Assembly (NCBI GenBank): GCA_052145115.1
Contig: JBKQPG010000085.1
Coordinates: 1 to 64,000, forward strand
DNA length: 64,000 nt
Source of the DNA: CAIVVT01 sp052145115
GTDB taxonomy: Bacteria > Acidobacteriota > Terriglobia > Bryobacterales > Bryobacteraceae
Direction: 5' to 3'
Shown: positions 8,840 to 17,146 of the stretch, in pieces
Layout of the letters: every line of letters starts with the position of its first letter
Position numbering within the stretch: the stretch's first letter is position 1
Notes under the pieces: generated by a model
What the model was told of the DNA's origin: nothing
The model's database searches: none
Seen by the model: the letters and a program-made list of their open reading frames with translations, nothing else
Position numbers and translations under genes: made by a program

Positions 8840-9145
8840 ATGAACGAACCAGATGCGGAATATCTGAGTCGCTGGGAAGAATATCGACGACTGAAGATGA
8901 TCTTATTGGGGCTCGTTTGTGGATGGGTCCCGTTCGGGCTGCTTGTCGGGTACGTTCTTCCTCTACTATCAGGAACATACCTTGCGACATATATTGCTGC
9001 AGCAATGTATGGTGTCGTGCTCATGGTATCGTGGCTACGATAGGCATTCTACAGTTGCCCTAACTGTGGGACTAGCCTCAGAGGATCGCAATTTTACACG
9101 AGGAAGTGTCGTGAATGTGGTGAAATCATTAATCGTAGGACTTAG
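8840..9145 (+). pseudogene. Two-helix membrane protein plus zinc ribbon, split by an in-frame TAG
   Basis: The frame from ATG 8840 (GGGGTG upstream) gives a 67-residue protein with an acidic N-terminus and two hydrophobic helices, stopping at TAG 9041-9043. Reading on in the same frame gives AFYSCPNCGTSLRG... with a second pair KCREC, a complete CPNC-x13-CREC zinc ribbon, and a genuine stop at 9143-9145. Membrane helices followed by a C-terminal zinc ribbon is a common small-protein layout, so the TAG probably interrupts one gene; a single-base change of TGG (Trp) would create it. The 67-residue form may still be made. Alternatives are sequencing error or readthrough. Confidence 0.6.
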
Positions 9146-9162
9146 AATGTCAGGAGACATTG

Positions 9163-9912
9163 ATGTATAGACTTGTCCTCATCCGCCACGGCGAAAGCAC
9201 GTGGAACAAAGAGAATCGCTTCACCGGCTGGACCGACGTCGACCTCAGTGAAAAGGGCATCGCCGAGGCGGTGGAAGGCGGCCAGGCGCTCAAGCGCGAA
9301 GGCTACGTCTTCGACCTCGGCTATACCTCGCTGCTCAAGCGCGCCATCAAGACCTACGACATGGTCACCGAGCAGCTCGACCAGATGTGGATCCCGGTCA
9401 TCCGCTCCTGGCGCCTGAACGAGCGCCACTACGGCGCGCTGCAGGGTCTCAACAAGGCCGAAACCGCCGCCCGGTACGGCGAGCATCAGGTCAAAATCTG
9501 GCGCCGCAGCTACGACGTCCCGCCGCCCGCGCTCACCCCCGACGACGAGCGCTTCCCCGGCAAGGACCCGCGCTATGCCTCCCTGACCAAGGAGGAATTG
9601 CCGCTGACCGAGTGCCTCAAGGACACCGTCGCCCGATTCCTGCCCTTGTGGCACGACGCCATCGCGCCCGACGTCAAGTCTGGCAAGCGCGTCGTCATCG
9701 CCGCCCACGGCAACAGCCTGCGCGCGCTCGTGAAGTACCTCGACGATATCAGCGAAGCCGATATCGTCGAACTGAACATCCCCACCGGCATGCCCCTGGT
9801 CTACGAACTGGACGCCGATCTGAAGCCCCTCAAGTCCTACTATCTCGGCGATCCTGAAAAAGTGAAGGCGGCCATGGAAGCCGTCGCCCGCCAGGGCAAG
9901 AAACAGGCCTAG
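9163..9912 (+). CDS. gpmA: 2,3-bisphosphoglycerate-dependent phosphoglycerate mutase
   Basis: Interconverts 3- and 2-phosphoglycerate through a phosphohistidine. H9 in LIRHGESTWN is the phosphorylated histidine, NERHYGALQGLNK holds the catalytic acid Glu, and AAHGNSLRA carries the second active-site His. The 249-residue length is typical of the dPGM branch. ATG 9163 is chosen over TTG 9160 because AGGAG (9152-9156) is spaced six bases from it. It starts 17 bp after the split zinc-ribbon frame, so it could share that transcript. Confidence 0.96.
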   Translation: MYRLVLIRHGESTWNKENRFTGWTDVDLSEKGIAEAVEGGQALKREGYVFDLGYTSLLKRAIKTYDMVTEQLDQMWIPVIRSWRLNERHYGALQGLNKAETAARYGEHQVKIWRRSYDVPPPALTPDDERFPGKDPRYASLTKEELPLTECLKDTVARFLPLWHDAIAPDVKSGKRVVIAAHGNSLRALVKYLDDISEADIVELNIPTGMPLVYELDADLKPLKSYYLGDPEKVKAAMEAVARQGKKQA

Positions 9913-10054
9913 CGGCCGTCCGAAGAGACCTCGTTAACCGGCCCTGATCTAGGACCGCTCACGCTCAATCATGGCCCGTTCGCCCGCCTGAATGGCTCGC
10001 CTGCCGATCCATCCTCACCTGTCCGCGTGTCCGCATCGCACATTGACCTATAGG

Positions 10055-12637
10055 ATGCGAAAACTGTATCTGATACTGCTGGGCGTTGCTGTATGCCTGC
10101 CGGCCCAGCTCTGCGCCCAATCCCTGGGCAATGCCGCGACCCTGACCGGCACGGTCCTGGACCAGACCGACGCCGCAGTGCTCGGAGCGACGGTCCAAGT
10201 GAATAATCCGCGCACGGGTTTCGAGAAGAAAACCAAAACCGACCAGAACGGCGCCTTCCGTTTTTATAACATCCCCCAGAATTCCTACCACGTGGAAGTC
10301 ACGGCCACCGGATTCCACACCCATGACGAGGACGTCGCGCTCCACTCAGCCGTCCCGCAGGAGCTGACCATCCATCTGTTGCTCTCCGGCGGCACCACCG
10401 AGGTCACCGTCGAGGCCACCGGTCTGAACATCCTCGATTCCGCGGCCTACGCTCACAACGATATGGATCAATCGCTGATCGAGAGCCTGCCCGCCGCCAC
10501 GCCCGGCTCGGGCTTGAGCGACGCCATCACCTTCGGTACGCCCGGCGTGGTGGCCGACTCCAACGGCTTCTTCCACCCACTCGGCGACCACGCGCAGGTC
10601 ACGTTTTCGGTGGATGGCATGCCCGTCAGCGACCAGCAGAGCAAACAGTTCTCGACCCAGATGCCGCCCAATGCCATCCAGTCGATGTCGATCATCACCG
10701 GCGCCCCGCCCGCCGAGTTCGGCGATAAGACCAGCCTGGTGGTCAACGCCTCGACGCACTCCGGCCTCGGGCAGAATACGCCCACCGGCACTCTGACCAG
10801 CGAATACGGCAGCTTCGGCACCGTCAGCGAGGAGTTGTCGCTGGCCGTCGGGGGCTCCAAATGGGGCAGCTTCACCGCCGCCAACGGCCTCCGCTCGGGC
10901 CGCTTCCTCGATACGCCCGAGTTCGAGCCGCTCCACGCCGCCGGCAACAACGAGAACATCTTCGAGCGCCTCGATTTTCAGCCCACTCCTCAAGACATGA
11001 TTCACTTGAACCTGTTCGCCGCGCGCAACTGGTTCCAGATCCCCAACACTTACGACCAGCAGGCGCTCTCCCAGGACCAGCGCCAGCAGGTCCGCACCTT
11101 CAGCTTCGCGCCGGGCTTTCAGCGCACCATCAGCGCCAGCCTCCTGTACACCTTCAACGGTTGGTACCGCCAGGACTTCGTCGACTATGTCCCCAGCGCC
11201 GACGTCTTCGCCGACACCCCCGGCACCATCGCCCAGACCCGCAAGCTGCGCAGCTCGGGCTTCAAGACCGACCTGGCTATCGTCAAGTCGCGTCACAATA
11301 TCAAGCTCGGGCTGCAGTTCAACCAGACCGGCCTCTCCGAGGACACGCGCTTCGGCATCACCTCGCCCGCGCTCAACCCCGTCTGCCTCGACCTGAGCGG
11401 GGACGCCGTCCCCGGCGACGCCGTCACCTCGCCTTCCGGTTGCGCCTCCGCCGGCTACCTGCCCAACGCCAATTTCCTGCCCGGCCTGCTCCCCTACGAC
11501 CTCACGCGCGGCGGCCAGATGCTCGCTTTCCATGGCCGCGACACACTCAACGCCGGTGCCCTGTATGCCCAGGACCAGATCACCCTGGGCAATCTCACCC
11601 TCAGCCTCGGCCTGCGCTTCGACCTCTACGACGGTCTCACCCACGCCCGCTCGCTGCAGCCCCGCACCGGCTTCTCCTATCACCTCAAGCCCACCGCCAC
11701 CGTGTTGCGCGGCTCCTATTCGCGCACCATGGAAACCCCCTACAACGAGAACCTCCTGCTCTCCAGCCAGACCGGCTCGGGCGGCCTCGGCTCCAGCGCC
11801 TTCGGCTCCTACGGCAGCGACACCCTCAAGGTCGGCATCCGCAACGAGTTTAATACTGGCCTCGAACAGGCCATCGGCAAGCGGCTGCTGATCGACGCCG
11901 ATTATTCCTGGAAGTTCACCACCAACGCCTACGACTTCGACACCCTCTTCAATACCCCGATCGTCTTTCCCATCTCCTGGCGCCAATCCAAGATCGACGG
12001 CGTCTCGATGCGCGTCAGCACTACCGACATCCACGGCTTCACCGTCTACACCGTGCTCGGACACACGCGCGCGCGCTTTTTCGGCCCCGAGAACGGCGGC
12101 CTGCTGTTCAACTCGCCGCTCGCCACCGGCGTCTTCCGCATCGACCACGACCAGGCCCTCGAGCAGACCACCCACGCCCGCTATCAGTTCAAGAAAAAGG
12201 GACCCTGGCTGGCCTTCACCTGGCGTTACGACAGCGGCATGGTGGCCGGCTCGGTGGGAACCCTCGCCGATGCACTGGCGCTGACCGGCGACGAACAGGC
12301 CGCCATCGGCTTTTATTGCGGCAGCCAGGTCGCCACGCTGACCGCTCCCATTACTTCGTGCTCAGCGCCCAACTGGGGCGCGACGCGCGTCGTCATTCCC
12401 GCGCCCGGCACCGAAAACGACGATCACAACCCGCCCCGCATCGCCCCCCGCAACTTATTCGACACCGGCGCCGGCATCGACAACGTGCTGCACCACGAGC
12501 GCTACAAGCTTGGCTTCCGCTTCGACGTGCTCAACCTGACCGACACCGTGTCGCTGTACAACTTCCTGTCCACCTTCAGCGGCACGCACTTCATCGCCCC
12601 GCGCTCCTACCAGGCCTCCGTCACCATGGGCTTCTGA
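10055..12637 (+). CDS. TonB-dependent receptor, Oar-like, with carboxypeptidase-regulatory domain
   Basis: Outer-membrane transporter of about 860 residues. ATG 10055 opens on a signal peptide (MRKLYLILLGVAVCLPAQLCAQ); the in-frame ATG 9992 would bury it. Residues ~28-110 form a carboxypeptidase-regulatory-like beta sandwich (GTVLDQTDAAVLGATVQV, DQNGAFRFYNIP). A plug region with a VSFSVDGMPV-type segment follows (~150-270), then alternating aromatic barrel strands to a C-terminal Phe, as expected for BAM-assembled barrels. No TonB box is obvious. Acidobacterial Oar-like proteins usually exceed 1000 residues, so this is a short member. The substrate is unknown, and no neighbouring sugar or metal gene suggests one. 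Confidence 0.85.
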   Translation: MRKLYLILLGVAVCLPAQLCAQSLGNAATLTGTVLDQTDAAVLGATVQVNNPRTGFEKKTKTDQNGAFRFYNIPQNSYHVEVTATGFHTHDEDVALHSAVPQELTIHLLLSGGTTEVTVEATGLNILDSAAYAHNDMDQSLIESLPAATPGSGLSDAITFGTPGVVADSNGFFHPLGDHAQVTFSVDGMPVSDQQSKQFSTQMPPNAIQSMSIITGAPPAEFGDKTSLVVNASTHSGLGQNTPTGTLTSEYGSFGTVSEELSLAVGGSKWGSFTAANGLRSGRFLDTPEFEPLHAAGNNENIFERLDFQPTPQDMIHLNLFAARNWFQIPNTYDQQALSQDQRQQVRTFSFAPGFQRTISASLLYTFNGWYRQDFVDYVPSADVFADTPGTIAQTRKLRSSGFKTDLAIVKSRHNIKLGLQFNQTGLSEDTRFGITSPALNPVCLDLSGDAVPGDAVTSPSGCASAGYLPNANFLPGLLPYDLTRGGQMLAFHGRDTLNAGALYAQDQITLGNLTLSLGLRFDLYDGLTHARSLQPRTGFSYHLKPTATVLRGSYSRTMETPYNENLLLSSQTGSGGLGSSAFGSYGSDTLKVGIRNEFNTGLEQAIGKRLLIDADYSWKFTTNAYDFDTLFNTPIVFPISWRQSKIDGVSMRVSTTDIHGFTVYTVLGHTRARFFGPENGGLLFNSPLATGVFRIDHDQALEQTTHARYQFKKKGPWLAFTWRYDSGMVAGSVGTLADALALTGDEQAAIGFYCGSQVATLTAPITSCSAPNWGATRVVIPAPGTENDDHNPPRIAPRNLFDTGAGIDNVLHHERYKLGFRFDVLNLTDTVSLYNFLSTFSGTHFIAPRSYQASVTMGF

Positions 12638-12668
12638 GCCCCGCTGCGCCTGGCCGCCTGACCAGTAC

Positions 12669-13229
12669 CTAGCCCCGCTTTCGCAGCACCGCCGCGCTGC
12701 TGTGCCGGATCGCCGGCCGCTCCACCGCTTCCAGCCCCGCCTGCGCCGCCATTCGAAGTTCGTTTTCGAAATCGACCAGCTTGACGTGTCCGGCCGGCTC
12801 CGCCAGCAACACGCACCCTCCCGGCTTCAGCGTCGCGGCCATTTCGGCGAAGAAGCGATCCGCTGCCGGCACTTCGTGCACCATGTGGAACGCCAGGGCG
12901 AAATCAACCCCTGCGGCCAGGTCTCCCAGCCCCAGCGATTCCTGGCTTGCCAGGCGCATGTCCACGCGCTCCTCCAGGCCCGCGCGCCTCAGCCGCCGTT
13001 TCAGGCTGGCCAGCATCCGCGCCTGTACGTCCACCGCCACGACCCGGCCGGCCGGCCCCGCCAGCCGCGCCAGTTCGAGTGTGAAAAACCCCATCCCCGG
13101 CCCCGGCTCCAGTACCGTCATCCCCGCGCGCACGTACGGTGGCAATATCTTGGACGGATCCTGCCGCCAGCGCCGCAGCGGGCTGACCAGCAGATAACCC
13201 ATCCACCACGGACAAACGCGATGGCTCAC
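12669..13229 (-). CDS. Class I SAM-dependent methyltransferase
   Basis: A 186-residue Rossmann-fold methyltransferase. Motif I is VLEPGPGMGFFTLELARL (~40-57), the acidic residue that binds the SAM ribose is the Asp of VVAVDVQ, and the post-motif ALAFHMVHEVP is typical of the small UbiE/Methyltransf_11 type. The substrate cannot be deduced. ATG has AGGAG on the minus strand just upstream. It converges with the TonB receptor, leaving only 31 bp between stops. A stand-alone gene. Confidence 0.8.
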   Translation of the reverse strand: MSHRVCPWWMGYLLVSPLRRWRQDPSKILPPYVRAGMTVLEPGPGMGFFTLELARLAGPAGRVVAVDVQARMLASLKRRLRRAGLEERVDMRLASQESLGLGDLAAGVDFALAFHMVHEVPAADRFFAEMAATLKPGGCVLLAEPAGHVKLVDFENELRMAAQAGLEAVERPAIRHSSAAVLRKRG

Positions 13230-13485
13230 TCTCTCCTCCTTACACTTCTGTTGTACGCGCCCGCCCGGCCCGAAGTTCGGCCCTCAGGCCATGCAACCAC
13301 CCTGCCGCCCGCCGGGCCCCCCGGCATCCTGTTGTGGCGTCACGGATTGCCGGCGCGGCGCAGCGCGGCTCAGGCCCACGCGGGGAAGGGAAATCAAACT
13401 GGATTAGGAGCGGAATTAGGGAAAGGATAGCGCCCCTACGGGCGCCAGCTCGGCAGCACGGGCGCGAATTGGAATCCCTGCCGCA

Positions 13486-13695
13486 CTACACCGTTTTATC
13501 GGGCGGCTGCTGAGACTGCTGGCTCTTGTCGGCGGGCGGCGGCGGCTCGGGCGTGCCCTTGATCGCATCCTTGAAGTTCTTGATGCCCTCAGCCAGACCC
13601 TTGCCCAATGCCGGGAGTTTCGAGGGCCCGAAGAACAGCAGGGCAACGATAAGAATCAGCAGCAGATGCTGCGGCCTAAACAGATCTTCAAGCAT
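13486..13695 (-). CDS. tatA: Twin-arginine translocase TatA/E-family subunit
   Basis: A 69-residue protein with one N-terminal hydrophobic helix (HLLLILIVALLFFGPSKLPALG), the FG(P) hinge, an amphipathic helix (GLAEGIKNFKDAIKG) and a polar Pro/Gln-rich tail, the complete TatA/E plan. It would form the pore-associated component of Tat export. No tatB or tatC is adjacent. The glycoside hydrolase at 28885-31296 has an RR-type signal and is a plausible client. It lies 91 bp downstream of the FHA-cyclase gene on the same strand. Confidence 0.88.
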   Translation of the reverse strand: MLEDLFRPQHLLLILIVALLFFGPSKLPALGKGLAEGIKNFKDAIKGTPEPPPPADKSQQSQQPPDKTV

Positions 13696-13786
13696 GATTA
13701 TGTTGTATCACAAAGCCGCGCCCACCCACGCCCCGCGTGCCCGAAAGAGCGACGCCCCCGCCCTCGCCCCCCGCCGGATACCTATC

Positions 13787-14761
13787 CTAGGATATGGTCA
13801 GCGTCTTCGCCAGCGCCCGCCGGATCCTCTCCAGGCTGGCCACGTGCACCGCCTCCGGCCCCGCGTAGCCCTTTAGGTTCGCCGTCGCCAGCTCGAGGAT
13901 TTCGCGGATCTCCGGCGCCGCCTCCAGGAACCCGTACGTGTCGCGCCCCACCACCACGTCCGTGCCCAGTTCCTTCGAGGCCGTCTCCAGCCGGAATGCC
14001 TTGTTCACGCATTCCCCCATCGCCGTGTGGTCGGCCAGTGCCGAGCTGCCCAGGTTGCCCAGCGCCGCCACGCCGCTGTTGATCCCCGCCCCGAAACACA
14101 CCGGCGCCGGCAGCTCGAACTGCTCCTGCAGCCCCCCGATGATATCGGCCAGCCCGCACAGCGCGTGGAAGATCCCCAGCAGGTCGCGCTGCACCGGCCG
14201 CTCGCCCTCGTGCACCCACACCCCCATCACCGCGTCGCCGATGTACTTCTGCGCGTAGCTGCCGTTGCGCTCCAGCACCACCCCCGCCGCATGGAACACC
14301 GAGCCCATCATCTGCGACATCTTCGACTCGCCCAGCTCCATCGTCAGGCCCGTGAAATTGCGGATGTCCGCCACCAGCACTGTCATCAGCCGCATCGACA
14401 CCGCAATCGTGGTCTTCTCCTCCACCAGCGTCGGCGGCGGCGCGCCCGGCGTCGACTCCCTTTCCTGCACGAACGCGAACTCGTAGCCGCCCATGCGGAT
14501 AATGTCGCCGTTGCGCAGCGCCGTCGGCCCCGCCACCAACCGACCGTTCAGGATCGTCCCGTTGCGGCTGCCCAGGTCGGTCAGGAAGTATTCGCCGTTG
14601 TCCATGCGCTGCACCACGGCGTGGTTGCGCGACACCTTCACGTCGCCGCTCAGCACGATCGTGCTCTGTTCCGCCCGCCCGATGCGGCACACCGCCAGCT
14701 CCTCCAGCGGGAACTCCCGCCTTTGGCCCTGCACCACGGTTTGAAGGTATACTCCGCTCAT
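13787..14761 (-). CDS. FHA domain-adenylate/guanylate cyclase fusion
   Basis: A 324-residue cytosolic signalling protein. The FHA domain (~1-100) shows the GR, SRNHA and NG signatures (CRIGRAEQS, VSRNHAVV, DLGSRNGTILNG) for phosphothreonine binding. The class III nucleotide cyclase domain (~120-320) keeps both metal aspartates (D132 in VADIRNFT, D176 in YIGDAVMGVW), a Lys at 172, and the Asn/Arg pair N253 and R257 in VNKAFRLETA, so it should be active. FHA would couple cyclic-nucleotide synthesis to Ser/Thr kinase state. It is divergent from the ECF sigma gene, with a 182-bp shared intergenic region. Confidence 0.9.
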   Translation of the reverse strand: MSGVYLQTVVQGQRREFPLEELAVCRIGRAEQSTIVLSGDVKVSRNHAVVQRMDNGEYFLTDLGSRNGTILNGRLVAGPTALRNGDIIRMGGYEFAFVQERESTPGAPPPTLVEEKTTIAVSMRLMTVLVADIRNFTGLTMELGESKMSQMMGSVFHAAGVVLERNGSYAQKYIGDAVMGVWVHEGERPVQRDLLGIFHALCGLADIIGGLQEQFELPAPVCFGAGINSGVAALGNLGSSALADHTAMGECVNKAFRLETASKELGTDVVVGRDTYGFLEAAPEIREILELATANLKGYAGPEAVHVASLERIRRALAKTLTIS

Positions 14762-14943
14762 CGTCTCAGCGCGGCTTCGAACGCCCCGTCGCCCGCGCCA
14801 TCCCCCCCCCAGCTCTCATTCTCAATAGGCTAACACTGAAGGGAAGTGCGGCGGCCGTTTCGCCCCTCCAGGAAACAGCCGCGGTTTTTGCGTCCCCTGA
14901 GCCCGCTGCCATCGTATTAGCTGGTGAAGGGCGGCGAAGAGTA

Positions 14944-15522
14944 GTGAACAGTCCAGCGCTGGCAATCCCGATCGAGGCCCGGCGCGAATCGCAACCGATG
15001 GACAGAGCCGAAGCCCAGGCCGAGTTCGCCGCGCTGGTGCGCCAGCACCAGTCGATGGTCTTTTCTATCGCGCTGCATGTTCTGCGCAACCGCGAGTCCG
15101 CCGAGGAGGTCGCTCAGGAGGTCTTCCTGCAGTTGTACCGCTGGCGGGACCGGCTGGCCGGCCCGGAACATGTCGCCGCCTGGCTGCGCCGCGTGGCCTG
15201 CCATCGCGCCATCGACTACGCCCGCGCCCGCCGGCTGGAGCCGCTAACCAGCCTGACCGATTTTCCCGAGCCGTCCGCCCCCGCGCCGGCGGACGACTCA
15301 GCGAACGACCCGCTGCTGCGCGACCGCCTGCGCAAGCTGGTGCAGTCGCTGCCCGAAAAAGCGCGCGCGGTCGTGATCCTGCGCTATCAGGAGGATCTCG
15401 ATCCAGCCGAAATCGCCCGCACGCTGGAGATGCCCGTGCGCACCGTAAAGAGCCATTTGCAGCGCTCGCTGGCGCTGCTGCGTGACAAGTTGGGCCGCGC
15501 CCGCGGAATGGAGGCCGTATGA
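14944..15522 (+). CDS. ECF RNA polymerase sigma factor
   Basis: Region 2 is visible from FAALVRQHQSMVFSIALHVL to WLRRVACHRAIDYARAR, and region 4 is LVQSLPEKARAVVILRYQED...EIARTLEMPVRTVKSHLQRSL with a helix-turn-helix. No region 1 or 3, hence ECF class. The start may be GTG 14944 (GGCGAAGAG upstream) or ATG 14998, which begins at the conserved domain. The stop overlaps the next gene by four bases (ATGA), implying coupled translation with the putative anti-sigma factor. It probably controls the DUF4252 genes that follow. GGAAAC (14871-14876) with CGTC (14891-14894) upstream resembles an ECF promoter, but the 14-base spacer is short. Confidence 0.9.
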   Translation: MNSPALAIPIEARRESQPMDRAEAQAEFAALVRQHQSMVFSIALHVLRNRESAEEVAQEVFLQLYRWRDRLAGPEHVAAWLRRVACHRAIDYARARRLEPLTSLTDFPEPSAPAPADDSANDPLLRDRLRKLVQSLPEKARAVVILRYQEDLDPAEIARTLEMPVRTVKSHLQRSLALLRDKLGRARGMEAV

Positions 15523-15899
15523 ACCGTCCTGATCGTCCGGAACGTCTTGAAGACGACCTGCGCAACGCCTTGCGTCGTGAGCAGCCGCCCCTGGGCTTTG
15601 AGGCCCGGCTCATGGCGCGGCTGGCGGCCGAGCCGCAGCCTCAATCAGTGTGGGCGCGGGTTGGGGAAACCATCTCGGCCTGGTTCCAGGCTCCGCTTTT
15701 CGCCCGCGCCGCACTGGCCGGCGCGCTCTGCCTGCTGGTCGTGTGCGGCGTCAATTATGAGCACCGGCAGGTGCAGCGCGTTCGCGGCGAGGCCGCTAAG
15801 CAGCAACTTTTGCTGGCCCTGAGAGTCACGGGCAGCTCTCTCAGGGAAGTGCGGGAGAGCCTGCGCCAGGTGAGCGCGGACTACTCCGACGCGCAGTAA
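15519..15899 (+). CDS. Putative single-span anti-sigma factor
   Basis: A 126-residue protein translationally coupled to the ECF sigma gene. The N-terminal ~55 residues are charged and cytosolic, residues ~59-78 (PLFARAALAGALCLLVVCGV) form one membrane helix, and the rest is a periplasmic helical tail. Position and topology fit an anti-sigma factor, but there is no zinc-binding HxxxCxxC motif, so any sigma binding would be of the non-ZAS type. Assigned by context more than by sequence. Confidence 0.65.
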   Translation: MNRPDRPERLEDDLRNALRREQPPLGFEARLMARLAAEPQPQSVWARVGETISAWFQAPLFARAALAGALCLLVVCGVNYEHRQVQRVRGEAAKQQLLLALRVTGSSLREVRESLRQVSADYSDAQ

Positions 15900-15961
15900 G
15901 GAATTGGGCCATGGGCCGGCTGGGCTTGAGCGCCCGCTGGGTGAGTGAAGGAGATGATTTT

Positions 15962-16519
15962 ATGAAACTGTTCGTGCCATTGTTCGTACTCGCGGCCTGC
16001 GCGGCGCAGGCCCAGCTCTTGAAGATTCCGCCCTCGTTCGACCAGCTCGCCGCCAAGGCCGACGAGGTCGCCGACGTCTCCCTCGGCCCCGACATGCTCG
16101 GCATGGCGACTGCGTTCCTGTCCGACAAGAACCCCGACGAAAAGGCCGCCAAGCAGGCCGTCGGCGGCGTCAAGGGCATCTTCGTGCGCACCTATAAGTT
16201 CGCCCATGAGGGCATGTACTCCGACGCCGACGTCGAGCTGCTCCGCGCCCAGCTTCGCGCCCCCGGCTGGGCCTGCATCGTCAACGTCCGCAGCAAGAAG
16301 ACCGGCGAGAATACTCAGGTCTGTTTCTTCGCCCAGAAGGGCCAGCCCGGCGGCATGGCCGTCGTTTCCGCCAAGCCCAAGGAACTCACCGTCGTCACCA
16401 TCGCCGGCCCGATCGACGCCCAGCACCTGGGCGCGCTGGAGGGCCAGTTCGGCATACCCAGGATCGAACGCGATTCCAAGCCGAACAAGCAGGACAAGCA
16501 GGACCATCCCGACCAGTGA
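15962..16519 (+). CDS. DUF4252 secreted protein, paralogue 1
   Basis: A 185-residue exported protein. ATG 15962 follows GAAGGAGATGA and starts a signal peptide (MKLFVPLFVLAACAAQAQ). The DUF4252 domain runs from DQLAAKADEVADVSL through GIFVRTYKFAHEGMYS and LRAPGWACIVNVRSKKTGE to LTVVTIAGPID. The C-terminus ends in a hydrophilic Lys/Gln/Asp repeat (NKQDKQDHPDQ) missing from paralogues 2 and 3. The family is common behind ECF sigma/anti-sigma pairs; its biochemical role is unknown. It begins 62 bp after the anti-sigma gene and probably belongs to the same operon. Confidence 0.85.
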   Translation: MKLFVPLFVLAACAAQAQLLKIPPSFDQLAAKADEVADVSLGPDMLGMATAFLSDKNPDEKAAKQAVGGVKGIFVRTYKFAHEGMYSDADVELLRAQLRAPGWACIVNVRSKKTGENTQVCFFAQKGQPGGMAVVSAKPKELTVVTIAGPIDAQHLGALEGQFGIPRIERDSKPNKQDKQDHPDQ

Positions 16520-16661
16520 GGCCGCCCGTCCCGCCCCTACTAGTAAAGGAGATAAGACCATGATCAAATTCGCAGCGCCCATGTTCTTAATCGTGCTGGC
16601 GGCCTGCGCCGCCCAGGCACAGACATTGAAACTCCCCGCCTCCCTCGACAAGCTGGCCGCC
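16473..16661 (+). repeat. Junction repeat, copy 1
   Basis: A ~189-bp block covering the 3' tail of DUF4252 paralogue 1, the intergenic ribosome site and the 5' end of paralogue 2. It recurs at 18321-18510 with a one-base length difference and a stretch of about 70 identical bases over the signal-peptide region. It marks a segmental tandem duplication. Confidence 0.85.
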
Positions 16662-17093
16662 CGGGCGAAGGAGGTGGTCGACATCAAGCTCGATGCGAAC
16701 CTGCTGTCCCTGGCCGCGAAGCCGCACGCCGGCAAGGAAGCGCACGGCGCGATCGAATTGAAGAACGTGGGCAAACTCAAGGGCGGCTTCGTCCGCAGCT
16801 ACGAGTTCGAACAGGAGGGCGAGTACTCTCAGGCCGACGTCGAGGCGATCCGTAGCCAGCTGCGCGGCCCCGGCTGGTCGTGCATGGTCAACGTCCGTAA
16901 CAACAAGAAGGGCGAGACAGCGCAGGTCTGCCTCCATGCGACGGACGGCGCCGGGGACGGGTTCGCGGTCGTGTCGGCCGAGCCTAAGTCGCTGACGATC
17001 GTCAATCTGCTCGGCGCGGGCGACCTGTCCGATCTCGGCTCGTTGGGCGATCATTTCCAGATGTCGGACAGGAGCCTTACGAACAAGCCGTAA
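16560..17093 (+). CDS. DUF4252 secreted protein, paralogue 2
   Basis: A 177-residue exported protein from ATG 16560 (AAAGGAGATAAGACC upstream). The signal peptide (MIKFAAPMFLIVLAACAAQAQ) is followed by the DUF4252 domain with GGFVRSYEFEQEGEYSQADV, LRGPGWSCMVNVRNNKKGE and LTIVNLLGAGDL. The mature N-terminus TLKLPASLDKLAA is identical to paralogue 3 in protein and nearly so in DNA. It ends in SLTNKP, as paralogue 3 ends in SFTNKP. It lies 40 bp after paralogue 1. The function of the family is unknown. Confidence 0.85.
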   Translation: MIKFAAPMFLIVLAACAAQAQTLKLPASLDKLAARAKEVVDIKLDANLLSLAAKPHAGKEAHGAIELKNVGKLKGGFVRSYEFEQEGEYSQADVEAIRSQLRGPGWSCMVNVRNNKKGETAQVCLHATDGAGDGFAVVSAEPKSLTIVNLLGAGDLSDLGSLGDHFQMSDRSLTNKP

Positions 17094-17146
17094 ACGGCTT
17101 TCTCGGAGCGCCGGGCGCACGCTGAACAGGATCCGGGAGTCCAAAA

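Noticed and set aside
10346..12175. Long minus-strand open frame (609 codons) opposite the TonB receptor
   Set aside because: Composition is the Gly/Ala/Val/Glu-rich pattern of an antisense frame in GC-rich DNA; the plus-strand receptor has clear domains.
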